In this document: positions 8,813 to 17,027 of the stretch, one piece after another
Numbering within the stretch: position 1 is the first letter of the stretch
Layout: each line of letters opens with the position of its first letter
Assembly (NCBI RefSeq): GCF_910594985.1
Contig: NZ_CAJVCE010000001.1
Span: 434,001-498,000 of the forward strand
DNA: 64,000 bases
DNA from: Paenibacillus allorhizosphaerae
GTDB lineage: Bacteria; Bacillota; Bacilli; Paenibacillales; NBRC-103111
Direction of reading: 5' to 3'
Made by a program: the position numbers and the translations under genes
Notes under the pieces: model-generated
What the model was told of the DNA's origin: nothing
Seen by the model: the letters and a program-made list of their open reading frames with translations, nothing else
Databases searched by the model: none

Positions 8813-9910
8813 TTAACGCGCCTCCGCTTCCGGTTCAGCCGAAGGCGCCGAAGTAAGCCCGTACAGCGCGATCGCGTTATCGGCGAATATTTTATCCCGG
8901 AGCGCCTTGCGGATCGGCCGCAGCGCCACCTTCGGGTTATCGTAATCCCAGTGGGGATAATCCGAGGAGAACATCACCATATGATCGGCGCCGATCATAT
9001 CAAAAATCTGGTTGATATGGTCCGGATGAGTCGGCTCCTCGATCGGCTGGGTCGTCAAACGGATATGTTCCGTAATATATTCGGACGGCAGCCGTTTCAG
9101 CCAAGGCACTTGGTCGCGCAACCCTTTATAATTTTTGTCCATCCGCCACATCAGATGCGGCAGCCAGGCGATGCCCCCTTCAATCGCCACGAATTTGAGC
9201 TTCGGGAACTTCTCGAACACGCCTTCACACACAAGGCTGTTCACATGCGCCATGTAGTTGATCGGCAAAATGTTATGCCATTCCAAATATCTTGTAGGGT
9301 AACCGGATGGCGTCGGAGCCCCGCCTGGCCCGCGTCCTTCCGTTCCCGGGTGGATTGCGACGGGAAGCCCGTTGCGCTCGGCGGCTTCATAGATCGGATG
9401 ATAAAACCGCTGCCCGTACAATGTGCGGGCGCCGCTGCACATGATGACTTGAATCATATCCGGGTGGCCGGCCATTCTGTCGATTTCTTTGGCCGCCGCC
9501 GCAGGATCGGAATGATTGATCAGAATCGAGCCTTTGTACCGCGGACTGGCCTTCAGCCACGTATTCGCCAGCCAGTCGTTATAGGCGGAAGCGACCGCAT
9601 TGCCGAAATCCGGGTCCGGGTGCAGCGAAATGCCCAAGATGCCTGAGCCGGTCAAGATCGCATAATCGATCTCGTTAGGCTCCAGGTGGTGCTTGAGAAG
9701 AAAGTGCGGGTCGCTGCCCGCCGCCCCTCCACCTTCCGGAACCGCATCTTTGCGCATCACGCCGATAGGCGAATACCAGCCGTACATTGAACCTGCGCCG
9801 GAGCCGGACCATTGTTCATGCCAGACTCTCGGCAAATAAGGGAGCAAATCTTTCGATTTCGCAATGGCGTTATGAACATCGGCATCAATTAATTTCGGTC
9901 GGTTACTCAT
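8813..9910 (-). CDS. Amidohydrolase-2 (ACMSD-like) metal-dependent hydrolase or decarboxylase
   Basis: A 365-residue TIM-barrel amidohydrolase. The ATG at 9910 follows GGAGG by 7 bases; the longer upstream frame has no ribosome site. Metal-site blocks are in order: IDADVHNA at the N-terminus, AIHPGTEG in the middle, and MFSSDYPHWD near the C-terminus with the catalytic Asp. Family members decarboxylate or hydrolyse aromatic and lactone acids (ACMSD, gamma-resorcylate decarboxylase, LigI-type). It heads an operon with the Rieske protein and an esterase. Upstream at about -84 to -111 is a 28-base element that also lies upstream of the nearby solute-binding protein gene. Confidence 0.83.
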   Translation of the reverse strand: MSNRPKLIDADVHNAIAKSKDLLPYLPRVWHEQWSGSGAGSMYGWYSPIGVMRKDAVPEGGGAAGSDPHFLLKHHLEPNEIDYAILTGSGILGISLHPDPDFGNAVASAYNDWLANTWLKASPRYKGSILINHSDPAAAAKEIDRMAGHPDMIQVIMCSGARTLYGQRFYHPIYEAAERNGLPVAIHPGTEGRGPGGAPTPSGYPTRYLEWHNILPINYMAHVNSLVCEGVFEKFPKLKFVAIEGGIAWLPHLMWRMDKNYKGLRDQVPWLKRLPSEYITEHIRLTTQPIEEPTHPDHINQIFDMIGADHMVMFSSDYPHWDYDNPKVALRPIRKALRDKIFADNAIALYGLTSAPSAEPEAEAR

Positions 9911-9993
9911 GTTTTTACCTCCATCCGAACAAGTCGTGTATTGTTGTCTGAGATTAGAATAAAACGAAAATGCTGCGGCGTACATGAACATTA

Positions 9994-10021
9994 ATTATCG
10001 ATAACTGGATAATTGTTATGT
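9994..10021 (-). promoter_or_regulatory. Shared AraC-type operator candidate, copy 1
   Basis: On the minus strand the sequence begins ACATAACAATTATCCAGTTA and continues TCGATAAT. It matches, with few differences, a site at 11550-11577. The two lie 84-111 and 92-119 bases before the amidohydrolase and solute-binding protein starts. Same-strand, same-distance conservation between two promoters points to one regulator, most likely the AraC protein coded at 11586-12413. Confidence 0.55.
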
Positions 10022-10147
10022 GCAGGCAAGCCCATATGACCTTGCAATATAAAAGGCAGCCCCCCGGCAACATCGGAGAAAGACATTCTCCCATGCACCA
10101 AGGGGCGTATGCTGCAACGTTCATGGATACACGTCCGGCGTGGTGGA

Positions 10148-11458
10148 TTATTTTACTTGAATGGACTCGATTTCCTTTTTGGCGGCATCGGCGGATTCCC
10201 TGAGCGCTGAGTTCGTATCTTTATTATTGAAAATCATTTCCTTCATCGCCGCGACTACATGCTTTTCCGCGATGCTGGAATATTCCGTTTTCGGTATGGC
10301 GGCCGCATAGCTGGCGGGAACCAAAGCTTTGATGTTCTTGCCTTTATAAAACTCGGCATACTCGCTCCCTTTGCCGAATTCCTTCAGCACGTCGGGATTG
10401 GTCACGATCGGCGGAAGACCCATGCGGGAGGTGAACAGCTGGAACTCATCCGTCGTAAAATACGACATGATTTCGAATGCCTGCTCTTTATGCTTGCTTT
10501 GACTCGTCAAATAAAAGTATGCAGGATACGATTGCGGCCCTACGCCTTTCGCTTCCTTAAAGGACGGGAGCGGCACGACGTCCCAGTTCACGTCGGACAT
10601 CTCGGCATCGCGCCATACCGTCGAGAAAGCGAACATCGCCGCATTTTGCGTTTTGGTAAACGCCGCTTTATGAATAGCCGTATTGGTCGACATCGCATCC
10701 TTGTACGTTTCCATGCCGGGCAGCTTGAAGAACCGAAGCCAGTTTTGCACCAGAGCGGCGTATTTGTCGCCCGTGAACAGGATTTCGTTCGTCTTGGAGT
10801 TGACAGCCGGAAGCGATAGCTGGTTGTGCGAGAGCATATGTCCCGGCGACATGATGTACCCGTAATATTGGACTCCCGAATCGACCCGGGTCAATTTCCT
10901 CGATAATTCATACAGGTCATCCCATGTCATCCCCTCGGCCGGATACGGAACCCCGAACTTATCGAATATGTCTTTGTTGTAAAATAAAGCCATGGTCGAC
11001 GTTCGCACCGGCAGCCCGTACATGCCGCCGTTTGCGAGGTCCTTTTGAATCGCTACTGTCGACGGTTCCAGGCGGGACGTGTTGTAGTTGTATTTCTTCA
11101 TCAAGTCCGTAATGTCGTGCTGAAAATGGTACTTGATTACCGCGTTGTTCGTTAGCCCGATGGACGTGAGGATCAGATCGATCTCTGTTCCCGAGGTAAC
11201 GAGCGCTTCCAGATCGCCCGTCAAATATTTCACCGTCACATGCGGAAATATCTCCTTTATTTTGTTGCCGTATTCCACCATGAATCGTTCTTCGGGATGT
11301 TTATCTACGTTGTATATGGTCAGCTCCACAGGGTCTTTCTTTGACACCGGCACGGCCCCTTCTTCTTTCGGCGTCTCCCGGCCCGGGCCGCCCGCACCGT
11401 TGCAAGCGCTTACCATTAAAAGGGCAATGATCGACATCATAGCTTGTTTACACCGCAT
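10148..11458 (-). CDS. ABC transporter family-1 solute-binding lipoprotein (sugar)
   Basis: A 436-residue lipoprotein. The signal peptide ends in the lipobox VSAC at about residue 19. The mature part has the order of family-1 sugar-binding proteins: YNKDIFDKFGVPYPAEGM, then TWDDLYELSRKLTR, and a C-terminal helix with a run of Lys and Glu. It should be anchored on the outer face of the membrane and deliver a sugar or oligosaccharide to permeases. No permease genes adjoin it, so it must use permeases coded elsewhere. It lies between an AraC regulator and a three-gene catabolic operon and shares an upstream element with that operon, which suggests co-regulation. Confidence 0.88.
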   Translation of the reverse strand: MRCKQAMMSIIALLMVSACNGAGGPGRETPKEEGAVPVSKKDPVELTIYNVDKHPEERFMVEYGNKIKEIFPHVTVKYLTGDLEALVTSGTEIDLILTSIGLTNNAVIKYHFQHDITDLMKKYNYNTSRLEPSTVAIQKDLANGGMYGLPVRTSTMALFYNKDIFDKFGVPYPAEGMTWDDLYELSRKLTRVDSGVQYYGYIMSPGHMLSHNQLSLPAVNSKTNEILFTGDKYAALVQNWLRFFKLPGMETYKDAMSTNTAIHKAAFTKTQNAAMFAFSTVWRDAEMSDVNWDVVPLPSFKEAKGVGPQSYPAYFYLTSQSKHKEQAFEIMSYFTTDEFQLFTSRMGLPPIVTNPDVLKEFGKGSEYAEFYKGKNIKALVPASYAAAIPKTEYSSIAEKHVVAAMKEMIFNNKDTNSALRESADAAKKEIESIQVK

Positions 11459-11549
11459 TTGAACGACTCCCCCTCGCTCCCCTCAAACCTGCTCCTCGGG
11501 TTCTAAGGCTATCTTAACGTCCGTACGAGCGATGCGTACATGGAGAAAT

Positions 11550-11577
11550 AATTCGATAAACTGGACAATTGTTATGT
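11550..11577 (-). promoter_or_regulatory. Shared AraC-type operator candidate, copy 2
   Basis: On the minus strand the sequence begins ACATAACAATTGTCCAGTTT and continues ATCGAATTA. It parallels the copy at 9994-10021. It lies in the gap between the AraC gene stop and the solute-binding protein start, about 92-119 bases before the latter. Confidence 0.55.
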
Positions 11578-11585
11578 CTTAAGGA

Positions 11586-12413
11586 TCATCCGTTCCGGAA
11601 CTCGCGCGGAGGAATTCCGACATGAGCGGTAAACAGCCTGGTGAAGTAGAACGGATCGGGGAGGCCGACCTCGCGGGCGATTTCGTTGATTGCCAGTCGG
11701 CTCGTCTTGAGAAGCTTTTTGGCTTCATCCATCCGGATTTTGTGCAAATACTCGATGGGAGTGAAGCCGGTATGCCTCTTGAATATGATCGAGAAATAGC
11801 CCGGTGAAAGCGATAGCTGCTTGGCTAACCATTCCCGGGAAACGGGTTTGGAATAATTCGCTTTCATGAGGCCGATCGCTTCCTCAATATATTTGTGAGG
11901 CGCCGTGTTCGAAGCCGGGTCGTTTTCCAGCAGTAGATCGATCTTATTTACAATATCCAGCATTGCCAGCTTTACACGCCACTCGTATCCTTTGTTTTTT
12001 GACGTCCAAAACTTAAACGCATTCTCGAAATCGTCCTTCATGCTTCGGTCCGGTACCCGGAACACCTCCGGTATCGGCAATATACCCGATTTATCGTTCC
12101 ATACCGAATCCGCTCCCTCCCAACGAACCAAACCGTACTGATAGCTGAACGAATAATGGCCGAGGGGGCGCTCGGGACTCGTGGTGAGCAGCAGGCGCTG
12201 TCCCGGGCGATGCTGGAAGATCATCCCTTCGGACAATGATGTCTTTTTATGGTCCAGCTCAAGCATGCCTTCTCCGGTATACACGTAGGCCAGCAGGTGC
12301 ATCACCGTCGATTCGCGATAGAGCTTGTACTGAAACTCCTCCCAATACGATTGTTCTCTATGATTCACATGGAGAATTCTTGGCGTGAAACTTTCCAGAA
12401 ACTCGTAGTCCAT
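11586..12413 (-). CDS. AraC-family transcription regulator
   Basis: A 275-residue regulator. The ATG at 12413 was chosen over a GTG four codons earlier because GAGGTG precedes it by about 8 bases. The N-terminal half is a cupin-like sensor (HLLAYVYTGEGMLELDHKK). The C-terminal half has the two helix-turn-helix units of AraC: VSREWLAKQLSLSPGYFSII and INEIAREVGLPDPFYFTRLF. It probably senses a carbohydrate and activates the solute-binding protein gene that follows on the same strand. A motif repeated in front of that gene and the amidohydrolase operon is its likely binding site. Confidence 0.9.
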   Translation of the reverse strand: MDYEFLESFTPRILHVNHREQSYWEEFQYKLYRESTVMHLLAYVYTGEGMLELDHKKTSLSEGMIFQHRPGQRLLLTTSPERPLGHYSFSYQYGLVRWEGADSVWNDKSGILPIPEVFRVPDRSMKDDFENAFKFWTSKNKGYEWRVKLAMLDIVNKIDLLLENDPASNTAPHKYIEEAIGLMKANYSKPVSREWLAKQLSLSPGYFSIIFKRHTGFTPIEYLHKIRMDEAKKLLKTSRLAINEIAREVGLPDPFYFTRLFTAHVGIPPREFRNG

Positions 12414-12620
12414 CGATACGATCACCTCATTACACGGGTCCCTTTGCTACGATAACGATACCTTTTAATCTTCTGCTCGGCAATAAAGGAATTAAGCCGC
12501 TTCATCGCGAATTCTTAAAACAGCATATATTTCGCACCAGAAACATAAGGCTATGAGGCTTGCTCAAAATAGCCGCAGATCACGAATCGTATGAAACCAA
12601 CGCCATAGGGAGGCACGTTT

Positions 12621-13046
12621 ATGAATGATTATAATAAATATGCTTTTCGTATACGGAGCGCCATGCAGAAAACGCAGCGCGAAATCGCAATGAAAATGCA
12701 AACGCAATATAAAACCAAATTAACGAGAGTCCAGTTTCACCTGCTTCAATTGATTTCGGAGGAAGAGCCTTGCAAAGTGACGGACATCGCCAAAAGATTC
12801 GGGGCGAATCCGAGCACCGTTTCTACGGTCGTTACCCGGCTTGTACACGAAGGTCTCATTACGCGCGAATACGGCAATAACGACCGCCGAAATGTATTCG
12901 TTTCCATCACGCCGCAAGGCAGAGATGTTCTCGAAGAGGATCTTCATAATTACAGTCGGGTGCTGGAGCATTACCTTTCCCATTTGGAACCAAGCGAGCT
13001 GGAAACGTTTATCCTTACATTCGAGAAACTGGCTTCCGTCAAATAA
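12621..13046 (+). CDS. MarR-family transcription regulator
   Basis: A 141-residue winged-helix protein with a GGGAGGC ribosome site before the ATG. The recognition region reads CKVTDIAKRFGANPSTVSTVVTRLV, followed by the wing GLITREYGNNDRRNVFVSITPQG, which has the D-x-R motif of MarR proteins. It should bind DNA as a dimer and respond to small phenolic or toxic ligands. It ends one base short of the oppositely oriented second MarR gene, so the two are tail to tail. No gene of its own operon follows, so its target is unknown. Confidence 0.85.
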   Translation: MNDYNKYAFRIRSAMQKTQREIAMKMQTQYKTKLTRVQFHLLQLISEEEPCKVTDIAKRFGANPSTVSTVVTRLVHEGLITREYGNNDRRNVFVSITPQGRDVLEEDLHNYSRVLEHYLSHLEPSELETFILTFEKLASVK

Positions 13047-13047
13047 C

Positions 13048-13467
13048 TCATTCTACGAAAGTGCGGTTCAATCGAGCAAGCAGTTCTCCGAATTGTTTAC
13101 GCTCTTCATCGGACCATTCTTTGAATAATTGCGCATGTCTGGCCAACCGGGCATTTTTGGCTTCCGTCAATCTGCGCATCCCCTCCTCCGTCACTTGAAA
13201 ATAACTTGACCTTCCGTCTCCAACGTTCGGCAGCCGCTGTACATACCCTTTAGCTTCCAAAACCGTCGTTTGTCTGCTGATGGTCGAAATATCGAGCCGA
13301 AACTCGTCAGCGAGCGCTTTCACGCTGGTTGGTCCGCCGGATTTGGAAAGCTGCGTGAGCAGCGTATAGGTAGATCTGTCCATCCCTCCCAACTCCTTGT
13401 CCAGTGTGCTTCTGCGGATTAACACAACCAATTCGTAATCGATCAATTCCAAGTCGTTCCTATTCAC
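13048..13467 (-). CDS. MarR-family repressor, divergent from the MFS efflux gene
   Basis: A 139-residue MarR protein: SVKALADEFRLDISTISRQTTVLEAKG is the winged-helix region and NVGDGRSSYFQVTEEG the wing. It is divergent from the DHA2-type efflux gene at 13655. The shared upstream region holds two copies of a 13-base palindrome, one covering the -10 box of the efflux promoter. I infer that it represses the pump until a toxic ligand binds. The last residues run to a stop at 13048, one base from the end of the facing MarR gene. Confidence 0.88.
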   Translation of the reverse strand: MNRNDLELIDYELVVLIRRSTLDKELGGMDRSTYTLLTQLSKSGGPTSVKALADEFRLDISTISRQTTVLEAKGYVQRLPNVGDGRSSYFQVTEEGMRRLTEAKNARLARHAQLFKEWSDEERKQFGELLARLNRTFVE

Positions 13468-13491
13468 GGTTCATCATTCCTTTTGGATGTA

Positions 13492-13550
13492 TTGACATAT
13501 GGGTCGGTAGTTGTATAATACAAATACTGCCAAATGATTGTATCATACAA
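13492..13550 (+). promoter_or_regulatory. Sigma-A promoter with two MarR operators
   Basis: TTGACA at 13492-13497 and TATAAT at 13514-13519 are 16 bases apart and point to the efflux gene. Two near-identical palindromes, TTGTATAATACAA at 13511-13523 and TTGTATCATACAA at 13538-13550, lie over and after the -10 box. A bound repressor there would block RNA polymerase. Confidence 0.75.
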
Positions 13551-13654
13551 CTATATACAAGGAAACCCAGCATCTCAAGCAGCTCCTGGTATGTACGGGT
13601 GAGTATTCTTATTTGCAAGGATGAAGCTTTTCAACAAAAAAAGGCGGCGATGAA

Positions 13655-15094
13655 GTGGCACACAGCGCATCAGGCAAATCGGCATTTTGGTTCATTATTT
13701 TATCGATTTTTTTCGGAAATTTTATGTCTATTCTCAGTTCGACAACGATCAACGTAGCTTTTCCGATTTTTTTGAAGGATTTTCATGCCGAGCTGGGCGA
13801 GGTTCAATGGATGATTACCGGATTTTTGCTCGCAACCGGGATTGTTGCTCCGGTTGTCGGTTATTTCGGCGACCGCTGGAGCTATAAGCGAGTGTATATA
13901 GGAGCATTGACAGGATTTACCCTGTTCTCCGTCTTATGTACGGTCGCTTGGAGCATTGAGTCGCTTGTATCGTTTCGCATTATGCAAGGCGTATTTAGCG
14001 GTCTGATCATTCCGACGACCATGACGATGATTTACCAATTTATCGAAAAAGAGCGACAGGCGTTCGCAATGAGCTTGTGGAGCTTATCTTCCATGCTGGC
14101 ACCTGCATTCGGACCGACCCTGGGAGGCTGGCTCACCGAATATTTCGGCTGGCAATCTTTGTTTCTGCTTAATTTGCCGATCGGCATTACTGCCATTGCC
14201 GTTGCGTTCAAATGCTTGCCTTATCAGAGGGCTTTCCGATCCAAATCGTTCGATTTGCCGGGTTTCATAACGGTGCTGATCAGCAGCTCCCTCCTTATTT
14301 TGTCGTTCAGCGAAGTGAACCACTGGGGATGGACTTCCTGGAAAACGCTGACTTGCCTGCTTGTAGGGGCATCGACGCTGACTTATTTTATTCGCCGTGA
14401 ACTTTCACTCGAAGAACCGCTGCTCAACCTGAGCGTATTTCAATCGAGCCGCTTTACTTACAGCTTGCTCATCAATTGCATCATTACGGCTTCGTTATAC
14501 TCGGGTACGTTTCTAATCCCCGTGTTTTTGCAGGACATTCAGCAGTCGACCCCACTGCACACGGCGCTCGTGCTGCTGCCCGGCTCTCTGGTGATGGCTC
14601 TGTTCTCTCCTATCGTCGGGAAATTGTACTCCCGTATCGGGCCTTTCTGGCTTATTATGAGCGGTATCGCGCTGCTGATCGTATCCAACTTGGAATTAAG
14701 CCATATCACGCTGCAAGCTTCGCATACGTATGTGGCGGCATGGATGACGCTCCGCTATGTCGGCATCGCCTTGGCGTTTATGCCGGTCATGAATGCCGGC
14801 ATGTCTTCGATCCCCAAGGAAAAGTCGGGACACGCCTCGTCGGTGACGAATTGGGTGCGCCAGGCTACCGGCGCACTGTCGATCGGCGTTTTCAGCTCTA
14901 TGCTCGCCGCCAGATCGTTGACGCATCAGAATGAACTCGGCGGAAGCTCGCTCGCAAGAGAGATGGGCATGACTTTAGGCGTGCAGGATGTGTTCATGAC
15001 GGCCACCGTCATTTGCGTGGCAGCCATCCCGTTGACCTTTATATTAAAGGAAAGACGAAGCAAACAAAAGCTTGTTGCTGAGCAAAGCGGCTAG
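13655..15094 (+). CDS. MFS drug-efflux transporter, DHA2 family (EmrB/QacA type)
   Basis: A 479-residue, probably 14-helix proton-coupled exporter in the cytoplasmic membrane. The start is GTG at 13655 behind AAGGCGG. Family marks are STTINVAFPIFLKDFHAELG in helix 1, GYFGDRWSYKRVYIGAL as motif A of the 2-3 loop, and APAFGPTLGGWLTEYFGWQS as motif C of the antiporters. It exports hydrophobic cations or other drugs. Its promoter carries paired palindromes that the divergent MarR gene probably recognises. A bidirectional terminator follows at 15133. Confidence 0.88.
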   Translation: MAHSASGKSAFWFIILSIFFGNFMSILSSTTINVAFPIFLKDFHAELGEVQWMITGFLLATGIVAPVVGYFGDRWSYKRVYIGALTGFTLFSVLCTVAWSIESLVSFRIMQGVFSGLIIPTTMTMIYQFIEKERQAFAMSLWSLSSMLAPAFGPTLGGWLTEYFGWQSLFLLNLPIGITAIAVAFKCLPYQRAFRSKSFDLPGFITVLISSSLLILSFSEVNHWGWTSWKTLTCLLVGASTLTYFIRRELSLEEPLLNLSVFQSSRFTYSLLINCIITASLYSGTFLIPVFLQDIQQSTPLHTALVLLPGSLVMALFSPIVGKLYSRIGPFWLIMSGIALLIVSNLELSHITLQASHTYVAAWMTLRYVGIALAFMPVMNAGMSSIPKEKSGHASSVTNWVRQATGALSIGVFSSMLAARSLTHQNELGGSSLAREMGMTLGVQDVFMTATVICVAAIPLTFILKERRSKQKLVAEQSG

Positions 15095-15132
15095 GCGGTT
15101 ATCTCTTAACACATCCGATAGTCCAGGCACGC

Positions 15133-15181
15133 AAAAAATGCCTTTTCCGGATATTCGTGAATAACCGGCAAGGGCATTTTT
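15133..15181. terminator. Bidirectional terminator between efflux and HIT genes
   Basis: AAAAATGCC and TTCCGG pair with CCGG and GGGCATTTTT across a loop of about 13 bases. A-rich and T-rich flanks on both sides let it work for both converging genes. Confidence 0.8.
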
Positions 15182-15192
15182 CCAGTGGGATG

Positions 15193-15588
15193 TCATTTTT
15201 TATCAAATTCGATCGACCTTTTATTTTCCTTTTGTTTCAAATGATGCCGTATTCCCTTGCCTGCCAACGGCTCGTCGCCAAATCTCGGAATAATATGAAG
15301 ATGTGCATGGAACACGGTCTGTCCGCCGACTTCATAACAATTCCAGCCTACATTGTAACCATCCGGCCTATAGAGTTGGTCCATGCGCAATTTGACTTGC
15401 TTGAGCAGACGAAACGTATCGACCGTTTCTTCTTCCGTTAAATCAAATACCGTTTCACGATGTTCCTTCGGCACGATCATGCCCGAGCCCTTCAGCACTT
15501 CGTCATCGTTTCGTATAAACACGCAGTACTTGCTTTCAATAATCGTTTCACTACTTACTTGCGGCCAGCAGAATGGACAGTGATCCAC
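15193..15588 (-). CDS. HIT-family (histidine triad) nucleotide hydrolase
   Basis: A 131-residue protein starting at GTG 15588, which follows GAAGGAG by about 9 bases. The N-terminus has the CPFC metal-binding pair common in this family. The active site is VFHAHLHIIPRF, the H-x-H-x-H-x-x triad that cleaves phosphoramidates or nucleotide-linked phosphates such as AMP-lysine. It is monocistronic, and converges on the efflux gene. The exact substrate is unknown. Confidence 0.9.
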   Translation of the reverse strand: MDHCPFCWPQVSSETIIESKYCVFIRNDDEVLKGSGMIVPKEHRETVFDLTEEETVDTFRLLKQVKLRMDQLYRPDGYNVGWNCYEVGGQTVFHAHLHIIPRFGDEPLAGKGIRHHLKQKENKRSIEFDKK

Positions 15589-15680
15589 GTTTCGGTCTCC
15601 TTCAGCTTGGTTTATTAGGCATCAGCTTCTTACAATAATCTCATGCTTTCAAGTAATCCTGCAAGTCATGCGGATGAGCT

Positions 15681-15914
15681 TTAATACAAATTCCTATCCG
15701 AGTATACAGTTATGCCTTGATCAATATCTGCAGATCGGTTTGTTCGCGACAAAAAATCAAGCTCTTTCCAAGTATAACAAGTGTTATTGCCTTCCTCGAG
15801 CGCTTTCAATACGGCTTCTTTTACGTTGGCTTCAGGATTTTCCTTTAAATTTGTTTGGTTGGCGGAATGCCCATCCTCCGTGAAGTATCGCGCGTCCATG
15901 TGACTCTTGATCAA
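15681..15914 (-). CDS. Small hypothetical protein, doubtful
   Basis: A 77-residue open frame at the edge of an AT-rich patch. The middle (NVKEAVLKALEEGNNTCYTW) is protein-like with an amphipathic helix. No clear ribosome site precedes any start, and no family is recognised. It could be a fragment. The DNA here and in the next 800 bases is richer in A and T than its neighbours, which hints at acquisition. Confidence 0.3.
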   Translation of the reverse strand: MIKSHMDARYFTEDGHSANQTNLKENPEANVKEAVLKALEEGNNTCYTWKELDFLSRTNRSADIDQGITVYSDRNLY

Positions 15915-16119
15915 ATGAATTTGTTGTTCTTCGCAGCATCTAATGTCACCCCAAGTATGTTCATTTACTTGTTATTATGCAGCAAATTTATTATTTCGCG
16001 CAGGGTGATGTACCTCAATTCAAAGCTTTTCGATAAACTAGAATAAATATTTGTATAAATTAACCATCATAAGTACAAACTGTTCATGTCTAGGTAGCAA
16101 TATTGTTGCGGAGGTTATA

Positions 16120-16716
16120 ATGATGTCTCAAAACGAACTTGAATCTATGCGATCTCAACTAAATAATTTGAATGTAAATCAGTGGATCAACCATGAATTA
16201 TTCAGTTTTAATTGGTGGATCATATTACTTTTTAACACTGTATTATTTGGGTTGTTAATCTTACTTACTGATCGGAGAAAAACGTCAGCCATTGCAATTG
16301 CTTTTTTAATTTCTTTATCAATTGTTGGATTGTTCGATGAAACAGGTACTTATTTCGGTTGGTGGAGTTACCCGTACGAATTCGTACCGTTCAGCGCTCG
16401 ATTCAATGCCGTAAATTTTTTTGCCATCCCCAGCATAATCGCGCTAATGTATCAGTGGTTTACACGATGGAGATCTTTCTTATTGGCAACCGTAATTTTT
16501 TCGGTTATTATTTCCTACATTGGTGAACCGGTTTTCGTTCTTCTGGGTATATATAAATTAAATACTTGGACATATACCCGGTCATTTTTAGTAATGCTTT
16601 TCATACCTATTGTTGTTAAGTACTTGACTGATGTCATATCAAAAAATAGAGCTCGCAATGAACATGACGATGATTTGAACATTAACTGGTTTAGAAGGAA
16701 AGAAAAAATAAACTAG
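16120..16716 (+). CDS. CBO0543-family integral membrane protein
   Basis: About 198 residues from the ATG pair at 16120 and 16123; GCGGAGG lies 5-8 bases upstream. Five or six hydrophobic helices follow an N-terminal segment (NHELFSFNWWIILLFNTVLF). The loop GTYFGWWSYPYEFVPF and the overall plan match the CBO0543 membrane family common in spore-forming Firmicutes, whose function is unknown. It is AT-rich compared with its neighbours and stands alone, with a short terminator behind it. The longer frame upstream of 16120 lacks a ribosome site. Confidence 0.75.
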   Translation: MMSQNELESMRSQLNNLNVNQWINHELFSFNWWIILLFNTVLFGLLILLTDRRKTSAIAIAFLISLSIVGLFDETGTYFGWWSYPYEFVPFSARFNAVNFFAIPSIIALMYQWFTRWRSFLLATVIFSVIISYIGEPVFVLLGIYKLNTWTYTRSFLVMLFIPIVVKYLTDVISKNRARNEHDDDLNINWFRRKEKIN

Positions 16717-16744
16717 GCTTATAGCTATTAGCGTTTCATCCTCC

Positions 16745-16770
16745 TCCCCTCTAAAAATGGGGATTTTGTT
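16745..16770 (+). terminator. Short terminator after the CBO0543 gene
   Basis: TCCCC at 16745-16749 pairs with GGGGA at 16759-16763, followed by TTTTGTT. The stem is only 5 bp, so confidence is moderate. Confidence 0.5.
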
Positions 16771-16869
16771 ATGATCCTCTATCGTTTTTGAACGCAATGA
16801 GGCATTGAAATTGATAAGATGGTTTTATCATCGATGAAGGGTATCATATTGTATGACTGCTATAACATA

Positions 16870-17027
16870 CTGTTGGGCCCTCGCCCTTCCCTCCCCGGGG
16901 TTATGTTGTCCACCGGATCATCGGTAGTATGGCCCCCTCCGACTCCCTTCCCGCAGCTTGCCATTTCACCTTTGGGGTTTATAGGTTTGCTGGCTTCAGC
17001 CGCCGGATCTCGCCGACGTCTGCGCGA
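16870..17027 (-). mobile_element. Group II intron-like fragment
   Basis: In the 310-base gap, the minus strand holds a run reminiscent of the RNA part of bacterial group II introns just before the maturase gene. It has AAGCCAGCAAACCTATAAAC, then AGGTGAAATGGCAAGC, then GGGAGTCGGAGGG, GGCCATACTACCGATGA and GGGGAGGGAAGGGCGAGGGC in order. No reverse transcriptase frame and no 3' intron end follow, so it would be a dead piece. It directly abuts the GH2 stop codon. Recognition is from memory of such introns, not from a fold or a search. Confidence 0.4.
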
